From positions 91,439,777 through 91,503,776 of the forward strand of contig OX457062.1 of NCBI GenBank assembly GCA_949752795.1: DNA of 64,000 bases, written 5' to 3'. The position numbers were made by a program, and so were the translations under genes. The DNA comes from Hyperoodon ampullatus (lineage: Eukaryota > Chordata > Mammalia > Artiodactyla > Ziphiidae). The stretch's first letter is position 1; each line of letters begins with the position of its first letter. Positions 1 to 11,219 of this stretch are shown one piece after another. Under the pieces are notes generated by a model. The model was not told where the DNA came from. It did no database searches and saw only the letters and a program-made list of their open reading frames with translations.

Positions 1-129
1 AACCCTAACTGAATGGGACGTGCCCGCTCAAGGGGTCAGCAGTGTGGGTGGGGGCTGGGCTCTGCCGAGGGCGCCAATGGGAGTGGAGGTCGGCCTGAGT
101 CCCCTGCCCCATCCGCACCCCCCCCACAG

Positions 130-213
130 GGCGTGTTCCCGCCAGAAGGGGCACCAGTTTATGATCCTGCACATCCACCGCCCCTGCCCCGCCCGCGGGT
201 CCCTGAAAGGTAG
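130..213 (+). other. possible terminal coding exon, gene not recognised
   Basis: A C-rich tract ending in CACAG at 129 could be a splice acceptor. The frame that follows reads 27 codons rich in proline (it includes PPEGAPVYDPAHPPPLP) and stops at TAG 211-213. The sequence on both sides is GC-rich, unlike the rest of the first 30 kb. A proline-rich cytoplasmic tail would fit, but I do not recognise a family, and a chance open frame in C-rich DNA is a strong alternative. Confidence 0.15.
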
Positions 214-334
214 CGTTGGCCGAGGGGCTTCTTCCTCCTTCACACCAGGCGCCCTATGGCCGGCGTCTGATGGTGCGACACCCGTGCTGTCACGGGTACC
301 AGGACCCCAGGGGTAGAGGACACCATCGTGGTCC

Positions 335-470
335 TCTTACAGGTGAGGTCGGCAAAGCGTAAAGAAGTTAAGTGATTTGACCGAAGCCTCATGGCTGGAG
401 CCACTTGCCGAGTCCCATGAGGATGACTATGCGCTGGCACCACTGCCTGCAGGATGCCCGTCCGCCTCTC
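335..470 (-). repeat. MIR fragment
   Basis: The stretch starting at TTACAGGTGAGG, followed by an AAGTGATTTGACC-like segment, resembles the reverse complement of the MIR core. It is strongly diverged. Confidence 0.45.
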
Positions 471-474
471 TCGC

Positions 475-1140
475 ACCTGCGGCGTGTCAGGACCGTGCTC
501 ACTCGGGCAAGGTGCCACTGCCAGTGAGCTTCAGGAACTTAATTCAGGGAGACAACCTCAAGATACTCACCAGAAAAAAACTATTGAAATGCGTAATGCT
601 TGCAGATCTGAGCCAAGATCCTCAGGCAAGTGTTTTTCATGGATGATTTGAGTTCACACCTTAATATTCCTGTTTCCCACGAAAACTAGAGAAACCAAAC
701 TCGTACCATTTTTCAATGCAGTAAGGAGGTTCGGCTTAAGAAGATTTTATTTAAAAAATCAAAAAAACCTGGAGAGACAGAACGATCCTTCAGGATCCTT
801 CTTGATCCTGAAGCCTTGATAAGGCCGGGAACGCCTGACTCTCCCCCCTGAGACCCTCTGGTCCCCTTCTTCCCCATCTCCATAATTAAATATTCTTCGT
901 CCTCAGCTGTTGTGACAGTAACAGCTTGCGTCACGTGGCTGTCGATTTACAATCTGCTTATGGAGCTGAGCCACTTGTAATTCTCACTCCAAAGCATAGT
1001 GACAGCTCATTTAGAATCAATCAAACATTTATTAATAGAAAACTAAGGGGTACAGTCTCTTGATTGAAATTCTCTAGTTTCTTGGCAAGGCCAAGAGCAG
1101 GGGGTGAATCACTCACACGTCGGGGCTGGGGGAGGACATG
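475..1140. other. unassigned sequence
   Basis: I see no gene, no clear repeat and no simple-sequence tract here. The short open frames have no recognisable content. Confidence 0.4.
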
Positions 1141-1159
1141 TTGTGTCTGGGAAAGAGTC

Positions 1160-1325
1160 CACTCTTGGAAGTCAGACAGAGGAAGGTTCCAAGCCCGACT
1201 CTGCTGCTTTTTAGCTGTGTGTTCTAGGCAAGTAATGAAACCCAGCTGAGTCTCCATTTCTTTCAAGAGGTTATTGTGAGTCTTAAAGATAATGAAAACA
1301 AAGAGCCTGACGCCTAGGAACGACT
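1160..1325 (+). repeat. MIR fragment
   Basis: The order of MIR landmarks is visible: a CGACTCTGCTGCTT-like segment, TTAGCTGTGTG, CTAGGCAAGTAATG, a TCTCCATTTCTTTC-like segment, then GTTATTGTGAG. This is the + orientation of the MIR consensus. Confidence 0.6.
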
Positions 1326-1467
1326 TAATAACAAGCAACCATTATAAATGAGAGAGTTGTAATGATGGAAAGTGGAGTGAAACAAAAAGAAAATCATGAT
1401 TTAAGGTTGACTACTAAAGAAGTGGGATTATTTAACCCAGCAGCTGTTTTCAAGCAGAAGTACTTTT

Positions 1468-1750
1468 AAAAATTTATTTATTTATTTTTGCTGTGTTGGG
1501 TCTTCATTTCTGTGCAAGGGCTTTCTCTAGTTGAGGCAAGCAGGGGCCACTCTTCATCGCGGTGTGCGGGCCTCTCACTATCATGGCCTCTCTTGTTGCG
1601 GAGCACAGGCTCCAGACGCACAAGCTCAGTAGTTGTGGCTCACGGGCCTAGTTGCTCCGCGGCATGTGGGATCTTCCCAGACCAGGGCTCGAACCCGTGT
1701 CCCCCGCATTGGCAGGCAGACTCTCAACCACTGCGCCACCAGGGAAGCCC
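1468..1750 (-). mobile_element. CHR-type SINE, long form
   Basis: This is a tRNA-derived SINE in reverse orientation. The right end carries the tRNA-like head (GCGCCACCAGGGAAGCCC on this strand). The left end has the TTTATTTATTT tail followed by the GCTGTGTTGGGTCTTC block that marks the longer CHR form. A 13-bp target-site duplication, CAGAAGTACTTTT, lies at 1455-1467 and 1751-1763, so the element is complete at both ends. It is transcribed by RNA polymerase III when active and mobilised by L1 proteins. Overlapping open reading frames here are not genes. Confidence 0.95.
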
Positions 1751-1974
1751 CAGAAGTACTTTTTAAGTACTTCTTAAGAGGATGGGTGGTACCAGGAGAA
1801 AACAGAAAAAGGCAGAATTGTAGAGCCCTGTAAGGAGGAACTCGTGACGGTGAGCTTTGTTTTTAGTTGTTTTGTTTGCATTTTGTTTTGTTACCAGAAA
1901 CGGAACTAAGGGAATGTCCTGCAGTATCTTCTCAGGTCTTTGGTCCAGTGCTTGATCTCATCTTTATGGCATAG

Positions 1975-2075
1975 GTGATCCTGCTAGAAGCCCAACAAAC
2001 AGTAACCTGTATGGTGCCTAGTTCATAACAAGTCCTTGTTGAATAGTTGTTGAATAAAAGAATGAATGAATGAGA
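1975..2075 (+). repeat. L2 3'-end fragment
   Basis: GGTGCCTAGTTCATAACAAG followed by a TTGTTGAATAAAAGAATGAA-like end matches the terminal part of LINE L2. Confidence 0.5.
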
Positions 2076-2079
2076 CGTA

Positions 2080-3035
2080 AATTATTTAACAGACCTAATG
2101 ATCCCATAAGAACACTTGGGCTTTATGAAAAAGGAAGAAATTGATGCTAACACCCAATTTCTTCCTCTGTGTCCTACTTTCTTACATCTAAATGTGTTAA
2201 ATATTCTTCCTGGCAAAGGCATTTGGGGAAAAAAAAAAGGAAACAAACAAAAAAACCTCAGAAATGTCCAGATGGATCTGACATGGGTGACAGTCCCCAG
2301 AAGTGAAAAAGCTCCAAGACTGATGAATAGACCTCCTCCCTCCAAACTGAGCCAGTGGAGTCTCATCCAACATTTTCCATTTGAATTGTTTACAGCCAAA
2401 AAGATGAAACTGACTATAGTCTTTTAGCCTCCCGTCTCCGCTCCATCAGCTCAGGCGCCTTGGGCAGTGCTGGGCATGAGCACTGTGAGCAGAGCTGTCT
2501 CCATCCCGGATCTGCCCCACTTTTTTTCTTTCTTATCTCTTCTCTCCAGCACCTTCCTCTTTTTTCTCCCTTTCCCCCCTCTTTCCTTGTGCCTTCATTT
2601 TCCTTTTCTTTCTCATCTTTCTTTACCTGTGCTCAGGGATTGTAATTCAACATCAGTGTTACTCAGGGGTAAAGAACGTGCTGCTTTTTCACGGAAAGTT
2701 GTCTTGTCACCTGGGGTCCCAGAAGACTCTGAGTGTAGGTCCACATCCAAGATCTTAACGTGACTAATCCATTTAAACGACACAGCAGTGAGAGCCAGAA
2801 ATCCTTCCATGAATTTCCCTCCTCCCGAAAAATGTATCTGAAGTCATCTTGTCCTACCCCACCTAACCCGAGATGACTCCAGTTTCCATCTTCCAAGACT
2901 TTTATTAGAGATTAGAGTTCCTGAGTGTATCAGCCATAGCAGCTGCATAGAATGATTTTAGTGACGCCTGCTTCAAAGTCCATCTTTGAAATTTGTACCC
3001 ATCTTTTCTCTTGAGTTGTAGCTACTGGTAACTTC
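2080..3035. other. unassigned sequence with a pyrimidine-rich tract
   Basis: The notable feature is a T/C-rich stretch at about 2519-2637, which creates long low-complexity open frames. I found no gene or named repeat in the remainder. Confidence 0.4.
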
Positions 3036-3039
3036 TATT

Positions 3040-3420
3040 ACTCACCCTATAGAAATGTAGCTTCTTAAACCCATCACACCTCTGCTCAAAACCTCCAAAG
3101 GCTCCCCATTTTCCATAGGATAAAGTCCAAATGCTCTGTCACTCGGAACCCTGAAAAACCTGCCCCAGTTTCCCTTTTCAGTAGCATCTCTGTCCAGACA
3201 AACCATCCTCCCTTCTACTGCCTCAGTGTTCACTGCACCTTCCTGCCTCCTGCCTTTGCTGTCCTTCACTTGTATCCCTTTTCCCTTTCTCCATCTCGAC
3301 CTAACTGGGGACCCTCTTTCTAGGCCCTACTTAAATACCCCTCCCTAGCAATCTGACCTGATTACCCCAACATGAAATAATTACATCTTCACTGCTATCC
3401 AAAGCTCTGATGTGCTTACC
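3040..3420 (+). repeat. L2 fragment
   Basis: The run CTCAAAACCTCCAAAGGCTC, the nearby GGATAAAGTCCAAA and a later CTACTTAAATACC-like segment follow the L2 3' consensus in + orientation, with heavy divergence. Confidence 0.6.
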
Positions 3421-3434
3421 TTATGCAGCCCCGT

Positions 3435-3635
3435 GTTAGAGACAGCAGCTGCCACATGGCGGGCACCTGCCTCAGGCTCAGGGCTGCTGCAGACAACTCA
3501 CACAAGTGATGTTCGCTCCTCAGCAATCCCATTTGACAGAAGAAGTAGCAGAGATCATGCCCAAGGTCACACAGCTGGGAATTGAAACCAGGTGTATTGG
3601 ACTCCAGGTCTTTTTCTATTACATCAGGCTATCCC
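3435..3635 (-). repeat. MIR
   Basis: CCAAGGTCACACAGCTGGGA followed by ATTGAAACCAGG is a well preserved reverse MIR core. The upstream CCCATTTGACAGAAGAAG-like segment also fits. Confidence 0.75.
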
Positions 3636-3974
3636 ACAAGAGATAAAGCCTGGGCACTCTTATTCATGCTCATTCATTCAGAAGCATTTATGTGTGTAGA
3701 TCAGGCCCAGGCATGATGCTGAGAGCCTAGTGTGGGACCAGACAAGAGATCCAGGGCTTAGGTAAAAACCAAGGCAGCGGGTATGAATTACTGTTTCCAA
3801 CACCTACATATCTCATCTGTGAGATTATAAACTTTTTGAATATATGTGTGTAACACACAATTCATTTTTTACTATATGAGTAAATGTCTTTCTGTTTAAA
3901 GAAATGGACTTAAGTTTATGTAGTTTATGTGCTTTCAGATGCTATGTTCTCTGAGACCATCTAATTCTTCTTAA

Positions 3975-4065
3975 AAATACAGAAGCCTAGTTCTGGAGAG
4001 GGTCAGCCATCTGCCTAGAGTTGCATAACAAAATAGTGGCAGGGCCAGGATGAGAATGCCGGTCT
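3975..4065 (-). repeat. MIR fragment
   Basis: CTGCCTAGAGTTGCATAACA and AGTGGCAGGGCCAGGATGAG fit the reverse MIR core. Confidence 0.5.
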
Positions 4066-4702
4066 TGGGCGCTGGCTGGGCTATTTTCTCCTTGCCCACA
4101 GTGGAGGTAAAGACCGTAGTCCCTTTGCTACTGTTCAGGCAGTTTATATACTTTCTCTCCCTGAGTTAGTTGTCAGCATTTAATTCTGGGTTGTTTCCAG
4201 GCTGGAGCCTTCAAGTCCAGGTCAGCAGAGGCCTGTGAGTTGCAGTGAGAAATTTCAAATCGGACACCTGCCAGTTCCCATTGAGCTCCAGGTGAGAAAT
4301 GTCCCAGGCCTCGTCCATATTTAATATCACAGTCAGCCAGTGGAAGATTTCACCTCCAGGTAAAGACATTCAAAACAAAGGTTTGTCATTTTAGTGCCAT
4401 TCAACTGCGGCAGATCACAGGGCCACTCTGGCTCACCTCACTGAACTTCCCAGGGTGTGGGGCTTGGGACAAAGGCCAGTTTTCTCTGTACCTCTTCCCT
4501 TCCCACCCTGGGGTGGTCAGACAGATGCCCGTGATGACAAAGCCGTTGACAGAGTTTCTGGGAGCTCAACCTCTAAGCACACTAGACTTGCAATTGGAGT
4601 CTAACTTTGAACCATTCCACCTCTCGTGGCCCCCCGTTCCTCGTCTTTTTCTTTTTTTCTTTTTGCTTATAAGCTGGTCTTTTTATATCACATAAATTTT
4701 TT

Positions 4703-4830
4703 TGACATCTTTATTGGAGTATAATTGCTTTACAATGGTGTGTTAGTTTCTGTTGTACAACAAAGTGAATCAGCTATACGCATACATATGTCCCCATACC
4801 CCCTTCCTGTTGTGTCTCCCTCCCAACCTG
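4703..4830 (-). mobile_element. 5'-truncated L1 3' end
   Basis: A reverse L1 3' UTR piece begins ATCTTTATTGGAGTATAATT. The repeat is flanked by a 13-bp target-site duplication, ACATAAATTTTTT, at 4690-4702 and 4831-4843, so this is a complete but severely truncated insertion of about 128 bp. Confidence 0.85.
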
Positions 4831-4949
4831 ACATAAATTTTTTATGTATTCTCTTTTGTTAATAAGCAAGGAAGGAGAAGAGAATCAATACATTCTTCAA
4901 TTTACCATTATTCATATAAATAGTAAATTGCCAGTTTCCACTTTTTAAA

Positions 4950-5920
4950 ATTCTTTTGTTAAAAATTTTATTGGAGTATAGTTGATTTACAATGTTGTGT
5001 TAGTTTCAGGTGTACAGCAAAGTGATTGTTATACATATACATATATTCATCCTTTTTCAGATTCTTTACCCATATAGGTTATTACAGAGTGTTGAATAGA
5101 GTTCCCTGTGCTCTATAGTGGGTCCTTGCTGGTTATCTATTTTATATATAGTAGTGTGTGTATGTTAATCCCAAGTTCATAATTTATCCCTTCCTTCCTC
5201 CCCGCCACGTTTCCCCTCTGGTAACCATAAGTTTGTTTTCAAAATCTGTGAGTCTCTTTCTATTCTGTAAATAAGTTCACTTGTATCATTTTTTTTTTTT
5301 TTTGCGGTACGCGGGCCTCACATTGTTGTGGCCTCTCCCGTTGCGGAGCACAGGCTCCGGACGCACAGTCTCAGCGGCCATGGCTCACGGGCCCAGCCGC
5401 TCCGCGGCATGTGGGATCTTCCCGGACCGGGGCACGAACCCGTGTTCCCTACGTCGGCAGGCGGACTCTCAACCACTGTGCCACCAGGGAAGCCCGCTTG
5501 TATCATTTTTTTAAAAAATTAGATTCTGCATATGAGTAATAACATGATTTTTGTCTTTTCTGATTTATTTCACTTAGTATGATGATCTCAAGTTTCATCC
5601 ATGTTGCTGCAAATGGCATTATTCTTTTTTATGGCTGAGTAATATTCCATTGTGTATATATACCACATCTTCTTTATCCACTCTTCTGTTGGTGGACACT
5701 TAGGTTGCTTCCATGTCTTGGCTATTGTAAATAGTGCTGCAGTGAACATTGGGGTGCATGTATCTTTTCGAATTATGGTTTTCTCTGGTTATGTGCCCAG
5801 GAGTGGGATTGCTGCATCATATGGTAATTCTATTTTTAGTTTTTTAAGGAGCCTCCATACTGTTCTCCATAGTGATTGTACCAATTTACATTTGAACCAA
5901 CAGTGCAGGAGGATTAATAG
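4950..5920 (-). mobile_element. L1 3' end with ORF2 C-terminal remnant
   Basis: On the minus strand, 5920 to about 5600 encodes a decayed L1 ORF2 C-terminus: residues such as [18 protein letters not shown] are readable. It is followed by L1 3' UTR sequence down to a T-rich tail near 4950. The element is 5'-truncated and interrupted by a SINE at 5296-5496. The family is the L1 lineage active in cetartiodactyls. It makes no functional reverse transcriptase because only the tail of ORF2 remains and the frame is broken. Confidence 0.9.
5296..5496 (-). mobile_element. CHR-type SINE, short form, inserted in L1
   Basis: The T-run is followed directly by GCGGTACGCGGGCCTC, the signature of the short CHR subtype. 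The tRNA-like head ends at AAGCCCG near 5496. The target-site duplication CTTGTATCATTTTTT lies at 5280-5294 and 5497-5511 and is L1 sequence, so this SINE inserted after the L1 was in place. Confidence 0.95.
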
Positions 5921-5935
5921 CACTCCATCATAACC

Positions 5936-6234
5936 TGACTTTTGAGGACTAACTGAAATAACCGTGAAAGCACTTTGTAAACTATAAATCACCATATGAG
6001 CACAAAGTTCCAAATCTTCAGGTTGTGTTAGGCAAATGCCTGAATTCCTTCAGGATACAAAATGCTGGGGAGGTGGGGTGTTTAGTATCCAGAAACGGAG
6101 AAAATAGCCTTCTTTGCAGATATCTGTTTAAATATGTCTCATTGCACCCAGGAAACATGTCATTCTTAGAGGGATCTGCTTCATCCTCACAAAGAACAGA
6201 GTGAGAGGTAATTATCAGTCAATAAACACCACAT
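5936..6234. other. unassigned sequence
   Basis: I see no gene or recognisable repeat. Confidence 0.35.
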
Positions 6235-6320
6235 GCTCATTTATTTATTCCTTCAAAGGACATTTACTAAGCACAGAGATGTAGCAGGCAATACACTGAG
6301 CTAAGTGCTAGGAATACAGA
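6235..6320 (-). repeat. possible L2/L3 fragment
   Basis: An ATTTACTAAGCACAGAG-like run followed by CTGAGCTAAGTGCTAGGAAT resembles the conserved start of CR1-type LINE fossils. Confidence 0.35.
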
Positions 6321-6706
6321 GAGTAATATCAATGTATGTGTATAAACATTTAGAAAAAAGTCTGGAAGGATGTCCCCCAAAGGTTCCTTCCTGTTTTCCT
6401 TCCTTAAGTAAAATTAATTTCACAAAACTCTCAGACCTGAGTCAAAGTAAGTCAAGGCTAGTTCTGGCTCTGTGGTGTCTGTGCCGCCGTCCTTAGGCAC
6501 CTCCCCTTGCAAAGCCAAGACAAACACAAAAACATGACATTGACCAGCAGAAGCAGCATAGCTCTGTCTTCCTGTGGGACTGTTTTTACCTTTGAGGAAA
6601 CTTTTCCAAAGTGATTGAAGAGTTCCCTTCATTTCTCATTTGTCTGAATCAGGTCACATGTCCATCCTAAATCACTGGTAAAGGGAACAGTATTACTGGT
6701 TTAGAC

Positions 6707-7643
6707 CAGTGATTCTCAAAGTGTGCTCCAGGGACCCTTGTGGGACCCTGATCTGTATCAGAGGCCTCTATAGGTCAAAACTATGTTCATTATAATACTA
6801 AGATTTCTTTTCCTTTTTCATTCTCATTCTCTCACAAGTGTACAGGAAATACAAAAGGTTTATAGATATGAAACTACCACTTTTTGAGGGTATTTTTTCT
6901 ATTCCTGTTTTTTTTTTTTCTATTTTAATTGTGGTATAGTTGATGTACAGTATAATATGTTTCAGGTGTACAACATAGTGATTCACAGTTCTGAAATGTT
7001 ATACTCCATTTATAGTCATTATAAAATGTTGGCTATATTCCCTCTGCTGTACAATATATCCTCGTAGTTTATTTTATACATAGTAGTTTGTACCTCTTAA
7101 TTCCCTACCCTTATCCTTCTTCTTCCTCCTTCCCCCTCACCATTGGTGACCACTATTTTGTTCTCTATATCCCACTTTTTGAGTTTTGATATAGTACCAA
7201 ATCAGAATATCAACAATTACCTAAAAAAAGTATTAAAATACCCTTCCTTTTTCTAACCTCCTATCTGTGAGACCACATTTTCTCATACATTTTTTAACCA
7301 AAACAACATATCACAACAGATTGAATGCAGAAGCAGATATGAAAGTTCAGGTGTCTATTAAACCAGACATTAAAAAGATTTACGAAAATGTAAAATAATG
7401 CCACATTTCTCACCAAATATTTTTTTGTTTTGGAAAATATATTACTTTTCATAAAAAATGTTATATGCAACAGATTTATTATTGTTATTTTTAAGAGAAT
7501 TAGTAAATATTTAAAAATTTGTTTTAACATCTAATACAGTAAAATTAACAGACATAACCTACACAAACCAAAGCTCTTTGGGTTTTCAATAATCTTTGAG
7601 AGTGTAAAGGGGTCCTGAGACCAAAAAGTTTAAACAAGACTAG
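6707..7643 (+). mobile_element. decayed hAT DNA transposon remnant, split by L1
   Basis: It starts CAGTGATTCTCAAAGTGTG, typical of a hAT-Charlie terminal inverted repeat, and ends near AAAGGGGTCCTGAGACC. Sequence after 7184 encodes a broken transposase C-terminus: NRLNAEADMK, then KPDIKK and NVK before a stop, resembling the hAT dimerisation region found in ZBED-type domesticated transposases. Frameshifts and stops rule out function. An L1 tail at 6889-7171 interrupts it. I recognise the family but do not assign a subfamily name. Confidence 0.7.
6889..7171 (-). mobile_element. truncated L1 3' end inserted in the hAT remnant
   Basis: Reverse L1 3' UTR sequence includes AATTGTGGTATAGTTGATGT and the GGTGTACAACATAGTGATTC segment. 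The 12-bp duplication CCACTTTTTGAG at 6877-6888 and 7172-7183 is sequence of the host hAT element. Confidence 0.88.
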
Positions 7644-7649
7644 ATATGT

Positions 7650-8616
7650 CACTGGTCTGGTGTGGGGTGAAGTAGACACCAAACTTTTCCAGGAAGGAAG
7701 ATGTAGGAAAGCAGCTGTTGGTGAAGAACCCAGCAGTGCATACAGCCACTGTTTCTGAATTCTGGAGTTATTGGTTATTGATATTTTTGAGTTTCTTTAT
7801 ATATTGTATGAACTTTTAAATGAAAATATACTGCTTTTATGAGCAAAGAAAAATCAATAAGACAATTTTTACCTTGAAATAAATAAATGAAAACAAGGAC
7901 AAATAAGATCCCTAGTTACAGAAGCAGAGAAGCAAACCACTGAGGATGGGCTGACTTCTTCCAAAACACTTGGATGTGAAGAGAAGGGGAGGAAGTGGTG
8001 AGCTTTCGGGGGAGGGAGGGAGGAATTCTTTTAAAAAAGAGAAGCAAAAGCAGCATAAACCTATGCTGAGGGAAGGATCCAGTGGAGGAGGGACTGTAGA
8101 AGGTAGAAGAGGCGGAGACAACACATAAAACAAGGTCCCTGAGGAAGGGGGTGCCCGGGAGCAGAGGTAGAGGCAGAGAAAAGGAGCCCTCCTCCCAAGA
8201 TGGGGGAAAGAGAACTGGACACATGCAAGGTGAAGTGGAGGGAGTTCTGATCCTGTGTCTTTGTGACGATACCCATGCCAGAAACGGAGAGGTTAAGAAA
8301 CATGGAAGATACAACCTGTAAGGGGAGCAAGCAGCCTGATGAGAGAGTGCCAACTCAAAATTGAATAGGCACCAGACACCACTTACTCTTCATCCTGCTG
8401 GTAATGCTTGACTGCTTGATGTAGACAGACTCATTTCAATATTTTACACCCTTGACTTTCAAGTTACATGGGATTTTGAGCTCTTTAAACAATATTAACT
8501 CAAAAAAGGAAAAATAGTAATAATCAATGCTGAGTTCTTCCAGTAGCTCTGAAGCAATATAAAATTTAATCCTTTTTTTGAAGGAAATGTAAATATGATT
8601 GATAATTTAATCCAGT
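7650..8616. other. unassigned sequence, partly purine-rich
   Basis: From about 7970 to 8220 the + strand is rich in A and G, giving long serine/proline/leucine-rich open frames on the minus strand that look like composition artefacts. I identified no gene. Confidence 0.4.
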
Positions 8617-8805
8617 GTTCAGCAAATTAAGGCTACAGGACAAATTCTGCTCATCACCTATTTTTGTTGAGCCTGAGGATTAAGAATGGTTTTTATATTT
8701 TTAAATAGTTGGGAAAAATCAAATGAATATTTTGTGACATGTGAAAGTTATATGAGATTCAGATTTCAGTGTCCATAAATAAAATTTCATTGGAACACAG
8801 ACAAT
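8617..8805 (-). repeat. hAT-Charlie-type DNA transposon fragment
   Basis: A TTTTGTGACATGTGAAAGTT run and the downstream AAATTTCATTGGAACACAGA match a common mammalian hAT MITE. Only an internal part is present. The orientation is uncertain. Confidence 0.6.
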
Positions 8806-8809
8806 TCAG

Positions 8810-10350
8810 TAAGAACATGCAGATATAATTAAAAATAAGCTAATTACAGTCCATAGAGTTTTTATTAATATATATCGATGTCTGGGAGGGTTTCCAAGAG
8901 AAAGTGCTTTACACATTTGGAAGAAGATAAGGGCCACAGCTTGGCAGGAAATGGGAAGGTGAAGCCAGGCAAAAGTGTTTGCTGAATATTCCCTCGGGAT
9001 GCTGGGCATCATGGGCAGAGAGCTTCCCTGGGAGCGGTGTGGCTGGTGGGGTACAGAGGGCGGCGCCTTCAGCTGAGGTGGTGCCTCCTCTGTTTACCCC
9101 ATTGTCTGAGCGCATGTGGACAGAGTTGTGAAGCACTGCAGAGGGAATACAAGCGCAATGTAGGGTCCTGGACCTTGCCTGCAGGATACCGCAATCTACC
9201 TGAGAGCTGAGATTTACTCAATGCAAAAAGTTAGTGAAAACTCACAGACTACAGTGTCTGGTACTGATTGTGTATGCAATGGGATAGACTGGGTTAAGTA
9301 TAAAGAATGCCTGAACTAAATAAAGATCTCCCAAATGCTCTTCCAGAATGGTCTCCCAAAATGACTGAGGGAAACTTTTGAACGGACATCTTATTTTTCG
9401 GCCCTGCTTAACATTGTTCAGATATCATAGCTACTTGGAGGCCCAACCCCTCTTTCTGAATGTTTTTTTTTCTCTCTCCACTCCTCCCTTCCAATCTACC
9501 CCTCCTGTCTTTTTCCCACTTCCTTCTTTTCTTGCTCTTTTCTCGTCATTTCTCTCTCCTCTTGTCTTGATGAAAGAAGAAAAACTTAGCAATGAAATAC
9601 AGAATGTTCATTTGTGACAAGAGTTTATTACTAGACGAAAAGACAATTCTCACCCCTTTAAGAAACAACTTTAATAATCTCTAATCTCTAGCTGCTTTCA
9701 ATCCTACTGTTTACACAGGCATAATTTTACATGATTGCTATCATAAGGTCTATATCAAAGAAATTTTTGCTGAAGGCAGAAATTAAGAGACGTAATGTGC
9801 ATTCTCCCTAGTTTTAATGGTCCACTGATCACTTAACCCAGAGTCAGGGCTGCAATAAACAGTCAGACACTTTCATTGCAGTAGGATGCCAGTGAGTTCT
9901 ATGAAGAAAAAAATACAAGGAAAAAAGTCACCCAGTCTCCGATAAACAATGCCATAGGGTAGGAACGCTCTCAGGAGTCCCTTATCTTCCAAACACAGAA
10001 CCAGCCTGCCAAATTGACAGGGTCCCTATAGCTGGATAAAAGCCCTCACTCTCTCTTCTCCCTCATCCAATAGCATGCTAGAAAATAAGCCTGTTCATTT
10101 CAAGGCATGGGCTGCTTTACACATCTAAAGCTTTCATTTCATGTAAGTGCCAATTTGGGAATCTGTGATTAGCAGGCTGCAAAATCACTTAACCCAATTT
10201 TGATATTCTTTAGAGAAAAGTTATGTGCTTGGCCAGCCAGCCTTTCCATTGGATGCCGACTTCTGGGGCTACAAGTTTAAGAAACAACCAAGCAAAAATC
10301 AACTCCTTAGTGAACCAGCAGGCATTTTCACTTAAATCTTGAATAAAGAA
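8810..10350. other. unassigned sequence
   Basis: About 1.5 kb without a repeat or exon I can support. A pyrimidine-rich patch lies at roughly 9460-9580. Confidence 0.35.
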
Positions 10351-10356
10351 TCAGTC

Positions 10357-10540
10357 TGGGCCTGGGTATTTTTCTTATTTAATCTTCATCATAACTCTGG
10401 TGGTACAGGAAGTATAATTATCCCATTTTACAGATGGGGAAACTGAGGCTTGGTCACATATCAAAATTACACAAGTGGTTCATGGTGAGATCAGATTCCA
10501 GTTGAAGCAGTCTGATTCCTGCCTGGGCAGGCTAACTTGT
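10357..10540 (-). repeat. MIR
   Basis: CATTTTACAGATGGGGAAAC followed by TGAGGCTTGGTCACA is a clear reverse MIR core. Confidence 0.82.
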
Positions 10541-10544
10541 GAGT

Positions 10545-10800
10545 TTGTATCCTGAACCCTCACATGCTGCTTCCTCAGACCTTGTTGGAGGGCTGTCTCC
10601 TCTGTGAAGCCCCCCTGCCCACCTGCCTCCCTGTCCTTCCTGTCTCCTCCCAGAGCATCTCCAAACTTTTGTAGAACGCTCATCACAGCTCTTATTTGTA
10701 CTGTGGCTCCCCAAGGTCAGGAGAAATGCCATTTTGATCTTTGTAATCCCAACATGTAGCTCAAGGTATTTTGTCAGTAGATGTTTGTAGGCTGCAGTGG
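10545..10800 (+). repeat. L2 3' region
   Basis: CTCCTCTGTGAAGCCCCCCT, AACGCTCATCACAGCTCTTA and a CCAAGGTCAGGAGAAATG-like segment occur in L2 3' order. Confidence 0.7.
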
Positions 10801-10889
10801 ATGGTCTATGAAATGCATCCTGTTACCAGGAAGGGTCTTAGAGAGCATGTGTATGTTCTGTATGGTGCCAATTTGTATTCTCACAACTC

Positions 10890-11165
10890 ATCTTTCTTTT
10901 AGTCATTCCTTCTTTCCTCCTTTTTGTTAGACCTTGGAACTTTCCCCCCTAACTGCAACTCTATCACAATTACCCTTTCCTCCATCCAACACATAACATG
11001 CATTTATTTTTGACTTTGGTTTAATATGTTTCTCTTGGGAGACTATGAGCTCTTTTCTTTGTTATTCATATTTGTTTGTTAGAGACTACAAATTCTAAGA
11101 CAGAATAAATTTTGTAATAAATCTTGGAAGAGGACCTTAAATCTAGTAGGTGCTTAATAAATTAA
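10890..11165 (+). repeat. possible L2 fragment
   Basis: A GAGACTATGAGCTC-like block and the terminal TAGTAGGTGCTTAATAAATT fit L2 ends. The remainder is too diverged to be sure. Confidence 0.45.
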
Positions 11166-11219
11166 TGAATATAATTCTCCTGGCACATCTTTCAGTGTAG
11201 CACCACACGCAATTCAACA

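Noticed and set aside
1..10. Telomere-like AACCCTAAC at the window start
   Set aside because: A single unit without tandem repetition; it may be chance and is no evidence of a chromosome end.
5600..6013. Protein-coding potential resembling reverse transcriptase C-terminus on the minus strand
   Set aside because: It is a truncated L1 ORF2 remnant and not a host gene; the same holds for 25235-25447.
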